Assembly (NCBI GenBank): GCA_022843175.1
Contig: JALHOE010000063.1
Coordinates: forward strand, 1 to 41,727
DNA: 41,727 bases
Source: Deltaproteobacteria bacterium
GTDB lineage: Bacteria > Myxococcota_A > Polyangia > Polyangiales > JADJMO01
Direction of reading: 5' to 3'
The translations under genes were made by a program, and so were the position numbers. Numbering within the stretch: the stretch's first letter is position 1; each line of letters starts with the position of its first letter. Below the pieces are notes generated by a model. It was not told where the DNA came from. It saw only the letters and a list, made by a program, of their open reading frames with translations, and made no database searches. Positions 25,396 through 33,801 of the stretch are shown here, piece after piece.

Positions 25396-26805
25396 ATGCG
25401 ATCGGCGCTCCTTCTCGGCCTCCTCTCCCTGACGTCGGTCGCGTGCACGCTCGAGCGTGCGGGTGACGAGGACGTCGTCGGCAAGCGCCTGCAGCGCCAG
25501 ACCACGTGCACGATCCTCGGCGACACGCGCGTCGGCAGCCCGCGCGTCTACTTCTCGCCGTTCGACCCGGTCGAGGACCAGGTCCTGTGCGCGCTCGACT
25601 CCGCGCAGCGCGAGGTCGTCGTCGCGCACTACAACATCCGCAGCGAGCGGGTGCTCGACAAGCTCGTCGCGCTCAAGCGCCGCGGCGTCGACGTGCGCAT
25701 CGCCGTCGACGCGAGCAACGCAGCCAACGAGTGGAACAGCGGCGACGACCGTCTGGAGCGCGAGGGCATCAAGCTCGTGCGCTTCAAGCCCGCTGCGGCC
25801 GGCGCGATCATGCACCTCAAGGCGTCGGTCATCGACGGCGCCTTCGCCATGTCCGGCTCGTTCAACTGGAACGAGACCGCCGCGGCCGGCAACGACGAGA
25901 ACATGATCGCCTTCCGCGATCCCGAGCTCGTCGGCCGCTACCGCGACCAGATCCTCGAGCTCCTCGACGAGCGTCCGCGCAGCGTCGAGGTCGCGCGGGC
26001 CAACGCGTGGGCGGTGCTCCAGTTCGCGCCCGAGTCCCAGGTCGATCGCAGCATCGTCGGCGCCATCGACGCCGCGAAGTCGTCGGTCGACGTCGCGATG
26101 TTCACCTTCACCATGAAGAACGTCGCCGACGCGCTCATCCGCGCGCAGCAGCGCGGCGTTCGCGTCCGCCTGATCGTCGAGGACAAGCAGGACGGCTTCT
26201 CCGACGCCGACGAGCGCCTCGCCGCGGCCGGCGCGCTCGTCGTGCGCGCGGCGAACAAGACCGGGCCGCACTCGGCGATGCACCAGAAATACGCGGTGCT
26301 CGACGGCACCCGGGTGATCACCGGCGCCACGAACTGGACCTTCAGCGGCACCCGCAACAACGAGGAGGACCTCCTCATCCTCGACCTGCCGTCGCTCGCC
26401 TCCGCCTACGCCAAGAACTTCCTCGACCTGCTCCACGTCTACACCGGTCACGACGACGGCTCGCAGCCGAACGCCGCGTCGCCGATCCTCTTCACCACCG
26501 TCCAGCCGGCGACCGCGCTCGGCGACTTCGTGGTGGTCGTCGGGAGCGATCCCGCGCTCGGCGCGTGGAACCCGTGGGCCGGCGTGCCGATGGGCGGCGA
26601 GATGTTCCCGCACTGGACGGCGCGCGCGAAGCTGCCGTCCGGCGCGCGGGTGGAGTGGAAGCTCGTCACCATCCGTCGCAACGGCTCGGTGGAGTGGGAG
26701 CCCGGCGACAATCGCCACCTCACGGTCCCCGCGAGCGGCCGCGCCGTCGTGCTCGGCGGAGCGTTCGGCGACACCGGCAACACCTCCACGCCCGCGGGTC
26801 GCTGA
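25396..26805 (+). CDS. Phospholipase D-like lipoprotein with C-terminal starch-binding (CBM20) domain
   Basis: The product has 469 residues. The lipoprotein signal ends LTSVAC (Cys17). Two PLD repeats each carry a complete HxKx4D motif: HLKASVID (H140) followed by GSFNWNE, and HQKYAVLD (H296) followed by GATNWTFSGTRNNEE. Together they form one phosphodiesterase or phosphatidyl-transferase active site. Residues ~358-460 are a clear CBM20: VVVVGSDPALGAWNPW, ARVEWKLVTIRRNGSVEWEPGDNR. This fold binds alpha-glucans and is sometimes found in mammalian glycogen- or lipid-linked enzymes. A related gene follows with stop and start overlapping by one base (TGATG). The enzyme acts outside the cytoplasm; target unknown. 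Confidence 0.9.
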   Translation: MRSALLLGLLSLTSVACTLERAGDEDVVGKRLQRQTTCTILGDTRVGSPRVYFSPFDPVEDQVLCALDSAQREVVVAHYNIRSERVLDKLVALKRRGVDVRIAVDASNAANEWNSGDDRLEREGIKLVRFKPAAAGAIMHLKASVIDGAFAMSGSFNWNETAAAGNDENMIAFRDPELVGRYRDQILELLDERPRSVEVARANAWAVLQFAPESQVDRSIVGAIDAAKSSVDVAMFTFTMKNVADALIRAQQRGVRVRLIVEDKQDGFSDADERLAAAGALVVRAANKTGPHSAMHQKYAVLDGTRVITGATNWTFSGTRNNEEDLLILDLPSLASAYAKNFLDLLHVYTGHDDGSQPNAASPILFTTVQPATALGDFVVVVGSDPALGAWNPWAGVPMGGEMFPHWTARAKLPSGARVEWKLVTIRRNGSVEWEPGDNRHLTVPASGRAVVLGGAFGDTGNTSTPAGR

Positions 26806-28577
26806 TGCGCGCGCTGCTCCTCTTGTGCATGCTCGGCTGCGCCACCGCGGCCGATCGCGGCGACGACGAGCGCACCGCCGCGCAGGCCGATCGCATCGAC
26901 GCGCCGTCGTGGCTCCTGTCGGTCGACGGCCACGGCACCTGGCAGGAGAACGGCGTCGTGCGCGCGTGGGCCGACGCCCGCGTCGCCAACGTGCGGTTTC
27001 ACAAGCGCGTGCTCGCCGAGGTGGTCGCCGGCGGGATCACCACGCTCCACCCCGCCCAATACAAGGGCGCGATCGGTGGGCAGGAGCGGTGGGGCACCGA
27101 CGCGATCGAGCTCCACAGCGGTCCGGCGTTCGTGCGGTTCCGCCTCCAGCACGACCTCGACCACGACGGCCGCGACGAGATGGTCGAGACCCCGTGGACG
27201 GCGCTGCACGGCGAGGGCAGAGAGCCCGCGTTCGATCCCTGGGCGCCCGGGCTCACGTCGCCGGTCCGCCCCGGCGCCGCGCACCCGCCGGAGCTTCGGT
27301 TCGCGCCGTTCGACGACCCCGGCGCGATGGTGCTCCGCGAGATCGACGCGGTCATCGCGGCCAAGCGCGCGGATCCGAGCGGCCGGCACACCATCCACGC
27401 CGCCATCTTCAACATCAACGACCCGCGCATCGTCGACCGCGTGATCGTCGCCCACCGCGCCGGCGTCGAGGTGCGGCTGATCACCGACGCGAAGAAGCTC
27501 CGCCCGTCGGCCACCTACCTCACCGGCGACGACGCGCTGCTCGCCGCGGGGGTGCCGCTGCTCGGCATCGGACACGGCGGTCGCGCGGCGATGCACCTCA
27601 AGGTCGCGCTGTTCGACGGCAAGAAGGTCGCGACCGGCTCGGCGAACTGGGAGTGGGGCTCGAGCTTCGAGAACCACGAGCTGATGGCGCTCTTCGACGA
27701 CCCGGCGATCGTCGCCGCCTACGCGCAGCGCTTCGAGCGGCTCGCGGGCGGCGCGATCGGCCCGCGCGAGGGCAGCCGCGACGTCGTGTTCGGTCCCGAC
27801 GAGGAGCCGCACCGCCGGCTCGGCGCGCTGCTCGACTCGGCGAAGCACACGATTCACCTCGCGATGTTCACCGCCAAGGACTTCACCTGGGACGCGCGCC
27901 AGTCGCTGTTCGCGAAGCTCGTCGCGGCCAAGCAGCGCGGCGTCGACGTGGTCCTCGTCACCGACGAGGGCGTCGCCGAGGGCAGCGAGTATCACGGCGT
28001 CACCACCCCCGACGACCCGACCGACGAGTGGCTCGAGCGCGAGGGCATTCGCGTCGTGCGCGCGGACGTGCCGTTCGCGAAGTATGCGTCGATGCACCAT
28101 AAGTTCGTCGTCGTCGATCGCGAGACCACGGCGCTCGGCGCCTACAACTGGTACTGGGACTCGGCGTTCCTCAACGACGAGGACGTGCTGTTCCTCCGCG
28201 ACCGCGCGATCGCCGCGCGCTTCGAGGGCGAGGTGGCCGAGCTCTGTCGGCGCTACGACCGCGCCTTCGATCCGTCGCGCTGGCCCGCGGTGCAGGTGAC
28301 GATCGAGGCCGAGCACCGCGGCTCCGCGTGGGGCGAGAGCGTGCTGGCGATCGGCGAGGTCGCCGCGCTCGGCGCGTGGTCACCGGTCCGCGCGCTCACG
28401 CTCACCGGCTACCCCACCTGGCGCGGCACGCTCGTCGCCCCCGCCGGCGCGCGCATCGCGTGGAAGCTCGCGACCCGCCGCGCCGACGGCAGCATCGTCT
28501 GGGAGCAGGGAGACAACCGTCTGCTCACGGTCGCCACCGGCACGTCGGCGCAAACGGTCACGGCCACCTACCGCTGA
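26805..28577 (+). CDS. Second phospholipase D-like lipoprotein with CBM20 domain
   Basis: The product has 590 residues. The signal MRALLLLCMLGC gives a lipidated Cys12. Residues ~35-165 form an extra N-terminal beta domain with a Ca-loop-like stretch (DLDHDGRDEM). Two PLD repeats follow: HLKVALFD (H264) with GSANWEWGSS, and HHKFVVVD (H431) with GAYNWYWDSAF. The C-terminal ~95 residues form a CBM20 (LAIGEVAALGAWSPV, ARIAWKLATRRADGSIVWEQGDNR). The start is set by the signal peptide and the TGATG overlap with the upstream paralogue. The long frame open from 25506 is not coding before 26805. The two genes look like a diverged tandem duplication, and probably work together. Confidence 0.9.
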   Translation: MRALLLLCMLGCATAADRGDDERTAAQADRIDAPSWLLSVDGHGTWQENGVVRAWADARVANVRFHKRVLAEVVAGGITTLHPAQYKGAIGGQERWGTDAIELHSGPAFVRFRLQHDLDHDGRDEMVETPWTALHGEGREPAFDPWAPGLTSPVRPGAAHPPELRFAPFDDPGAMVLREIDAVIAAKRADPSGRHTIHAAIFNINDPRIVDRVIVAHRAGVEVRLITDAKKLRPSATYLTGDDALLAAGVPLLGIGHGGRAAMHLKVALFDGKKVATGSANWEWGSSFENHELMALFDDPAIVAAYAQRFERLAGGAIGPREGSRDVVFGPDEEPHRRLGALLDSAKHTIHLAMFTAKDFTWDARQSLFAKLVAAKQRGVDVVLVTDEGVAEGSEYHGVTTPDDPTDEWLEREGIRVVRADVPFAKYASMHHKFVVVDRETTALGAYNWYWDSAFLNDEDVLFLRDRAIAARFEGEVAELCRRYDRAFDPSRWPAVQVTIEAEHRGSAWGESVLAIGEVAALGAWSPVRALTLTGYPTWRGTLVAPAGARIAWKLATRRADGSIVWEQGDNRLLTVATGTSAQTVTATYR

Positions 28578-28581
28578 ATCG

Positions 28582-29325
28582 TCACTCCACGACGGCCGCG
28601 AAGACCGCCTCGGCCCAGTCGCTCCCGCCCTTCGGGGTGGGGTGGATCCCGTCCTTCGCGCGCTCCACCTTCACCGCGCCCGAGTCGTAGAAGCTACACG
28701 GCGCGGCGTTGGTGCGCTCGACCGAGACGATGCCGGTCTCGCCCTTCCACAGCGGCGGGCTCACCCAGACGCAGGGGCGCGGCGCGAGCTTGTGCACGAT
28801 CGTGCGGACGCGTGGGGCGACGGCCTCGGGCGCCGGGAGGAAGACCTCGTTGGCGCCGAGGGCGACGATCACGACGTCCGGGCGATGCACCACGAGCAGG
28901 TTGTCGAGTCGGTCGCCCTTGCTCCACGACGTGGTCGACGACGAGACCCACGAGTCGTGCACCAGCGTCGCGCCGCGGGATTCGACCAGCTTCTGCAGAC
29001 GCTGGGCGAACCCGGCGTCGACCATGGAGTCGCCGAAGACGAGCACCTTGGTCCCCTTGGTGACCGTGAGCTTGTTCATCGGCGGCGGCGGCGGTGGGGG
29101 GGCGACGGTGGCCATGACCGCGACGGCCGACGCGCTCGGCGACGCGCTCGCCATCGCCGGGATTGCGCTCACCGACACGCTCGGGGCGGCCTTGTTCGCG
29201 CGGCGCTTGCCCTTCGAGGCGACGGGCGTCGACGACGCCCCCGCGACCATCACCGCGAGCAGCACCGCGGCCACGCTCGCACCCGTCGCGATGATCGATC
29301 GACGCCGCGCCATCTCGGCGCTCAC
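28582..29325 (-). CDS. Exported SGNH/GDSL hydrolase
   Basis: The product has about 247 residues from the GTG at 29325, which has GAGG five bases upstream; ATG 29313 is the alternative. An N-terminal membrane segment (IIATGASVAAVLLAVMVAGA) anchors or exports it, followed by an Ala/Ser/Pro-rich linker ending in a poly-Pro run. The catalytic domain (~105-247) has block I VLVFGDSMVDAG (Ser nucleophile), block III VALGANE and block V DGIHPTPKG (Asp-x2-His). The linker suggests it reaches through or lies against the cell wall; related enzymes de-acylate sugars or peptidoglycan. Its stop lies four bases from the stop of the second PLD gene. Confidence 0.85.
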   Translation of the reverse strand: MSAEMARRRSIIATGASVAAVLLAVMVAGASSTPVASKGKRRANKAAPSVSVSAIPAMASASPSASAVAVMATVAPPPPPPPMNKLTVTKGTKVLVFGDSMVDAGFAQRLQKLVESRGATLVHDSWVSSSTTSWSKGDRLDNLLVVHRPDVVIVALGANEVFLPAPEAVAPRVRTIVHKLAPRPCVWVSPPLWKGETGIVSVERTNAAPCSFYDSGAVKVERAKDGIHPTPKGGSDWAEAVFAAVVE

Positions 29326-29382
29326 AGTTGCCTCAAGCGGCGGCGACACGGCGACTTTCCTGCAAGTAGCATGGAGCATCGC

Positions 29383-30153
29383 ATGACCCAACGCCCCAAG
29401 CACCCCCGCTCCGCCCTCATCACCGGGGCCTCGGCCGGAATCGGCCGCGCGCTCGCGGAACGCCTCGCCAGCCGCGGTACAGACGTGGTCCTCGTCGCCC
29501 GTAGGGCCGAGCTGCTCGATGAGGTCCGCGCGGGCATCGAGAGGAGCGGCGGCCGGGCGCGCGTCCTCGCGCTCGACGTCTCACGACCGGACGAGGTCGT
29601 GGAGGCGATCGCCGCGCTCGACCGCGAGCTCCCGCTCGACATGGTCGTCGCCAACGCGGGGATCGGCGGCAGCATCGCGGCGAGCGACATGACCTGGGCG
29701 AAGGTCGCGCCGGTCCTGCAGATCAACGTCATGGGCGCGATCTCCACGCTGTGCGCGGCGCTCCCCGGCATGATCGCGCGCGGGCGCGGGCACGTCGTCG
29801 GCGTCTCGTCGCTCGCCGGCATCCGCGGGTTGCCGAAGACCGCGCCCTACAGCGCGAGCAAGGCCGCGCTCTCCACCTTCCTCGAGAGCCTCGCCATCGA
29901 CCTCGAGGAAACGGGCGTCTTCGTCACCGACGTGCGGCCGGGCTACGTGAAGACCGACCTCACGGCCGGGCGCACCTACAAGATGCCCGGCCTGATGGAG
30001 CTCGCCGACGCGATCGACATCATCACGCGCGGCCTCGACGACGGCGCGCGCGTCGTCGCGTTCCCCAAGCGCCTCGCGGCCGCGCTCGGCGCCACGCGCG
30101 CGCTCCCGATCGCTGCGTACGCGAAGCTCGCGCGTCGGGTGATCTCGCGCTGA
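29383..30153 (+). CDS. Short-chain dehydrogenase/reductase
   Basis: The product has 256 residues with a classical SDR fold. The cofactor motif is TGASAGIG (14-21 or so). VVLVARR with Arg after beta-2 favours NADPH. NAGIGGS, catalytic Ser in GVSSLAG, and YSASK (Tyr-x3-Lys) are all present. GGAG at 29373-29376, six bases before ATG 29383, decides the start over an in-frame ATG twelve bases upstream. The C-terminal tail (RLAAALGATRALPIAAYAKLARRV) is amphipathic and might touch the membrane, as in fatty-acyl or sterol-type reductases. The substrate is unknown. Its stop abuts the stop of the next gene (TGATCA). Confidence 0.88.
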   Translation: MTQRPKHPRSALITGASAGIGRALAERLASRGTDVVLVARRAELLDEVRAGIERSGGRARVLALDVSRPDEVVEAIAALDRELPLDMVVANAGIGGSIAASDMTWAKVAPVLQINVMGAISTLCAALPGMIARGRGHVVGVSSLAGIRGLPKTAPYSASKAALSTFLESLAIDLEETGVFVTDVRPGYVKTDLTAGRTYKMPGLMELADAIDIITRGLDDGARVVAFPKRLAAALGATRALPIAAYAKLARRVISR

Positions 30154-30579
30154 TCAGCCGCCGTCGGCGGCGTCGGGGCCGGCCTCGACGATGGGCGGCG
30201 TGCCGGTGTCGGTCTCGGCCGGCTTCTCGTTGGCGGTGAGGAACGGGCAGAACTTCGCCGGATCGGCGACCGCCTCGCAGTTCTCGCGGATGGCCTTCAC
30301 GCACGCATCGAGCTCGGTCTTCGACGGCTCCTTGGCCGACTCCTGCACGCCGCGGCCGCACTGCACGTCGTAGAAGCGCTGACAACTGCCGACGTCGCCG
30401 TGGGTGGCCGTGAACGACGGATACTGTTGCGGGCACGCCGGGGCGCGCTCGCACCGAGTGCTCTCGATGCGCCGGCACGCGTCGGTCGCCCGTGCGTCCG
30501 ACCCGCAGCCGCTCGCGTGAACCGCGAGGCCGAGGGCGACCACACCGATCGCCAATACCAACGGACGGGCGCGTTTCAT
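30154..30579 (-). CDS. Small Cys-rich lipoprotein
   Basis: The product has 141 residues. The signal MKRARPLVLAIGVVALGLAVHASGC gives a lipidated Cys at 25. The mature part has eight cysteines (ACRRIESTRCERAPAC, SCQRFYDVQC, ACVKAIRENC, FC), fitting disulfide-bonded helical hairpins, and an acidic Pro-rich C-terminus. This type is frequent in Polyangiales; its function is unknown. A GGGGGAG ribosome site eight bases before the ATG at 30579 sets the start. Confidence 0.8.
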   Translation of the reverse strand: MKRARPLVLAIGVVALGLAVHASGCGSDARATDACRRIESTRCERAPACPQQYPSFTATHGDVGSCQRFYDVQCGRGVQESAKEPSKTELDACVKAIRENCEAVADPAKFCPFLTANEKPAETDTGTPPIVEAGPDAADGG

Positions 30580-30635
30580 AGTGTCTGCTCCCCCTAGCAC
30601 GCAGCGCTTTGCCGTGGCCAACTAAGCGGCTCGCC

Positions 30636-31505
30636 ATGGCGCCCTCGCTCGCCGGTTTCGTGCTCGCTGCTGGTCTCGGCACGCGCATTCACGCGCTGTC
30701 GCGCACCACGCCCAAGCCGCTCCTGCCGGTGGGCTTGTCCACGCCCTTCGACCGCGCGATCGACGCGCTCCGTGAGGGCGGCGCGACGCGCGTTCTGGCC
30801 AACGCCTCGCACCTCGCCGCGGCGATCGTCGCGCACGCGCGCACGCGAGATGTCGCGGTGGTCGTCGAGGAGGGCGGCCCGTACGGCACCGCTGGCGGCC
30901 TCGCGAACGCGCGCCTCGACGCCGACGCGGTCGCGATCTGGAACGGCGACATCGTGGCCGACCTCCCGGTGCGGCCGCTCGTCGCGGCGCTGCCCGGCGC
31001 CTCGGCGGTCCTCGCGGTGCGCGGTCGCGAGCCGATCGGTCGCGGCAACGTCGGGCTCGCCGGCGACCGCATCGTGCGCCTCCGCGACCAGCGCGTCGCC
31101 GAAGAGGAGCACGGCGCGTGGTTCGCCGCGGTGCAGGTGCTCGATCGCAGCCTCGTGCAAGCTGCGCCGGCGCGCGGCTGTCTGGTCGGCGATCTGCTCA
31201 TTCCGGCGTTGCTCCGCGGGGTCGTGTTGCGCGCGGTCGAGACCTCCGGCGCGTGGCACGACGTCGGCGATCTCCGCGCCTACCTCGCTGCCAACCTCGC
31301 CGAGGCCCCGCTCGTCGGCGAGGGCGCGCGGGTCGAGGTGCCCATCGGGCGTTCGGTCATCGGCGCCCGCGCCACGGTCACCGGCTCGGGCGCGCTCGAT
31401 CGCGTCGTCGTGTTCCCCGGCGCGCACGCGGTCGCGCCGCTCTCGTCGTGCATCGTGACGCTCGGCGAGGTCGTGCCGGTCGAGGGTGTCGATGCCGTTG
31501 CATAG
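30636..31505 (+). CDS. Sugar-1-phosphate nucleotidyltransferase (NTP_transferase family)
   Basis: The product has 289 residues. The N-terminal signature LAAGLGTRIHALSRTTPKPL (10-29) is the nucleotide-binding loop of the family (GxGTRxx...PKP). EEGGPYGTAGGLANA and WNGDIVADLP (metal-binding Asp) follow, and GAWHDVGDLRAYL is the usual later motif. The C-terminus (VGEGARVEVPIGRSVIGARATV) has the start of a left-handed beta-helix. The length and order resemble MurU/RmlA-like enzymes that make NDP-sugars. The sugar is unknown. It overlaps the photolyase gene by 14 bases, an odd pairing of unrelated functions. Confidence 0.88.
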   Translation: MAPSLAGFVLAAGLGTRIHALSRTTPKPLLPVGLSTPFDRAIDALREGGATRVLANASHLAAAIVAHARTRDVAVVVEEGGPYGTAGGLANARLDADAVAIWNGDIVADLPVRPLVAALPGASAVLAVRGREPIGRGNVGLAGDRIVRLRDQRVAEEEHGAWFAAVQVLDRSLVQAAPARGCLVGDLLIPALLRGVVLRAVETSGAWHDVGDLRAYLAANLAEAPLVGEGARVEVPIGRSVIGARATVTGSGALDRVVVFPGAHAVAPLSSCIVTLGEVVPVEGVDAVA

Positions 31506-32886
31506 GAAGCACGGCAACATTCGGGTCAACGACCCGCGGCTCCGCGTGTGGAACGACCGTCCAATCCTCACCGGCGACTACGTCGTCTACTGGTGCCAGG
31601 CCAACCGGCGCGCGGTCGACAACGTGGCCCTCGAGTACGCGATCAAACGCGCCAACGAGCTCTCCATCCCGTGCGTCGTCTACGAGGCCGTGCGCCCGGA
31701 TTACCCGCACGCGAGCGACCGGTTTCACACCTTCCTCCTCGAGTGCGGCCGCGACAACGCTCGAGTCCTCGCCGAGCGGGGCATCGCGCACGGCTTCTTC
31801 CTCCCCCGCACCGCCCAAGAGGCGCGCGGCGTCGCCGCCAAGGTGTTCGAGCGCGCGGCCCTGGTCGTCAGCGACGATCACCCCTCGTTCGTCTTTCCGT
31901 GGCAAAACCAGGCGGGGGCGCGCCACGCGCCGTGCGCGTTCCTCACGGTCGACGACGCGGCGATCGCGCCGCTGGCGCTGATCCCGGCGCACGAGTCCCA
32001 GGCGCGCACGATCCGGCCGAAGCTGCTCGCGCTGCTCGACGAGTGGCTCGCGCCCGTGCGGCCGATCGAGCCGAGGGTGCGGGGCGAGCTCGATTGGCCG
32101 TTCGACCCCGTCGACTTCGCGCGCGACAAGATCCCGGCGCTCGTTCGTCGCTGCGCGATCGATCACGCGATCGGGCCCATCGAGGACCGCGTCGGCGGCT
32201 CGCGCGCGGCGTGGGCGCGCCTGTCGAACTTCCTCGCGCGCGGCGCTCGTGGCTACGACGAGGGCCGCGACGACGCGACGTCCGACGGCACGAGCGGCCT
32301 CTCGCCGTACCTGCATTTCGGCGCGATCTCCGCGCGCACCTGCGCGCTCGCCGCCCGCGACGCGACGCTGCCGAAGCCCGCCTTCGACGCGTTCATCGAG
32401 CAGCTCGTCGTCCGCCGCGGCCTCGCCTTCAACCACGCGATCCGGGACCCGCGGCACGCGACCTACGAGTCGGTCCCGCAGTGGGCGCGCGACACGCTCG
32501 CCGCGCACGCCCACGACGAGCGTCCCGGCGCCAAACCGCCGGCGGTGCTCGAGCGCGCGCGAAGCGAGGACGAGGTGTGGAACGCCGCGCAGCGGGAGCT
32601 GGTCACGCGCGGTCGCATCCACAACGTGATGCGGATGTTCTGGGGCAAGCGCATCGTCACGCTCGTGAAGCGCCCGCGGGACGCGTTCGAGTTCGCGGTG
32701 CGCATGATGGACCGCTACGCGCTCGACGGCCGCGATCCCAACACCTACGCCGGCGTCGGCTGGTGCTTCGGGCTCCACGACCGCCCGTTTCCCGAGCGGC
32801 CAATCTTCGGCACGGTGCGCCCGATGGGCCTCGGCGCGCTCAAGAAGCGCTTCGACATCAACACCTACGTCCAGTCAATCCCGTAA
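31492..32886 (+). CDS. phr: Class II CPD photolyase
   Basis: The product has 464 residues. It is an FAD enzyme that uses blue/near-UV light to split cyclobutane pyrimidine dimers in DNA. Class II features are clear: VYWCQANRRAVDNVALEYAI near the N-terminus, GLSPYLHFGAIS, FIEQLVVRRGLAFN, and the long C-terminal signature EVWNAAQRELVTRGRIHNVM followed by MFWGKR and DRYALDGRDPNTYAGVGW. The class II family usually has a further Trp pair in this region for electron transfer. A GAGGG site five bases before ATG 31492 sets the start over a GTG at 31486. Together with the CarH-type regulator and carotenoid genes 13 kb away, it indicates an organism equipped for light exposure. Confidence 0.92.
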   Translation: MPLHRKHGNIRVNDPRLRVWNDRPILTGDYVVYWCQANRRAVDNVALEYAIKRANELSIPCVVYEAVRPDYPHASDRFHTFLLECGRDNARVLAERGIAHGFFLPRTAQEARGVAAKVFERAALVVSDDHPSFVFPWQNQAGARHAPCAFLTVDDAAIAPLALIPAHESQARTIRPKLLALLDEWLAPVRPIEPRVRGELDWPFDPVDFARDKIPALVRRCAIDHAIGPIEDRVGGSRAAWARLSNFLARGARGYDEGRDDATSDGTSGLSPYLHFGAISARTCALAARDATLPKPAFDAFIEQLVVRRGLAFNHAIRDPRHATYESVPQWARDTLAAHAHDERPGAKPPAVLERARSEDEVWNAAQRELVTRGRIHNVMRMFWGKRIVTLVKRPRDAFEFAVRMMDRYALDGRDPNTYAGVGWCFGLHDRPFPERPIFGTVRPMGLGALKKRFDINTYVQSIP

Positions 32887-32948
32887 CCAGATAGGCGCGC
32901 GCGTAAGCGAGCGCCTGACCCGCAAGCCCGACCCACAAGCCCGACCCG

Positions 32949-33740
32949 CTAGCGGCAGACGCCGTAGCCGCCGAAGGTGATGCGGCACGTGGTGCCGAAG
33001 CGGCACTCGGCGTTCGACGCGCAGAGCTGCACGCCGGCGCAGAACAGCTGGCAGGTGGCGGTGGGCGTGCCGCCGCCGAGGCCCGCGAAGCAGCAGATGC
33101 GCGGAGCGGGGCAGCTCGCGGAGCTCGAGCAGCCGAGCGTGGTGCCGCCGCCGCAGGTGCCCTTCTTGACGCACGAGACGCCGGTGAAGCTCGCGCAGCA
33201 GTCCTCGGTGGCCGCGCTGCAGAACTCGGAGCCGCAGAGGATGCCGCCCTCCGGCGGCGGACCGTCGGGCGCGGTATCGAACGCCGTATCGAACACGCCG
33301 GTGTCGAAGCCGACGCTGGTGTCGAAGCCGACGCTCGTATCGAAGCCGACGCTGGTGTCGAAGCCGACGCTGGTGTCGAAGCCGACGCTCGTATCGAAGC
33401 CGACGCTGGTGTCGAAGCCCACGCTCGTGTCGAAGGTGACCGAGGTGTCGAACGTGCCGGTGTCGAACTCGATGAACGTGTCGGGGCCGATGCTGGTGTC
33501 GAACTCGACGAACGTGTCGGGGAACGACGTGTCGAACTCGCCGGCCGTGTCGAACTCGCCGGCCGTGTCGAACGACGAATCGAGCTCACCGGCGGTGTCG
33601 CTGGCGGCGGTGTCCGAGGTGGTGTCGGTGTCGACCGAGCCGTCTCCGCCGAAGTCGAAATCGCCGAGGCCGCCGCGACCGCAACCGGCGGACAGGACGA
33701 GCAGGGCAACCGCAGCGGCTCGGAGGATGGGGCGCGACAC
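32949..33740 (-). CDS. Lipoprotein with hexapeptide (FDTSVG) tandem repeats and Cys-rich C-terminus
   Basis: The product has 263 residues from a GTG start; the signal ends LVLSAGC. Residues ~30-165 are low-complexity repeats of the pattern (E/F)DTSxx, seven of which are near-perfect GFDTSV units encoded by an 18-bp tandem repeat at 33301-33426. The regular Asp-Thr spacing could bind calcium or form an extended stalk. The last ~95 residues hold 14 or more cysteines (CGSEFCSAATEDCC, CVKKGTCGGGTTLGC, CPAPRICC), a disulfide-rich head seen in many myxobacterial surface proteins. It looks like a stalk-and-head surface lipoprotein of unknown binding partner. It diverges from the hydrolase gene at 33802. 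Confidence 0.75.
   Translation of the reverse strand: MSRPILRAAAVALLVLSAGCGRGGLGDFDFGGDGSVDTDTTSDTAASDTAGELDSSFDTAGEFDTAGEFDTSFPDTFVEFDTSIGPDTFIEFDTGTFDTSVTFDTSVGFDTSVGFDTSVGFDTSVGFDTSVGFDTSVGFDTSVGFDTGVFDTAFDTAPDGPPPEGGILCGSEFCSAATEDCCASFTGVSCVKKGTCGGGTTLGCSSSASCPAPRICCFAGLGGGTPTATCQLFCAGVQLCASNAECRFGTTCRITFGGYGVCR
33301..33426 (+). repeat. 18-bp tandem repeat, seven units, with 54-bp higher-order copy
   Basis: Units of the form GTGTCGAAGCCGACGCTG run seven times. Units 1-3 (33301-33354) are identical to units 4-6 (33355-33408), including the variant ends CTC and GTA, so a 54-bp block was duplicated recently. Each unit encodes six residues, so copy-number change keeps the frame. Confidence 0.9.
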
Positions 33741-33801
33741 TTCGCAGACTGTACCACGCGAACTTGCCTCGGCACGTCTTCGCGACCAACCTCCGGCCGC
33801 G

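Noticed and set aside
25506-26804. An N-terminal extension of the second PLD gene overlapping the first
   Set aside because: The segment is Arg-rich out-of-frame sequence of the first PLD gene; a lipoprotein signal begins exactly at 26805.
33301-33426. A possible CRISPR array from the 18-bp repeats
   Set aside because: The units are directly adjacent with no spacers, lie in a coding frame, and no cas genes are nearby.
32977-33801. An N-terminal extension of the hydrolase gene across the repeat region
   Set aside because: It is antisense to the repeat lipoprotein; the hydrolase signal peptide begins at 33802.
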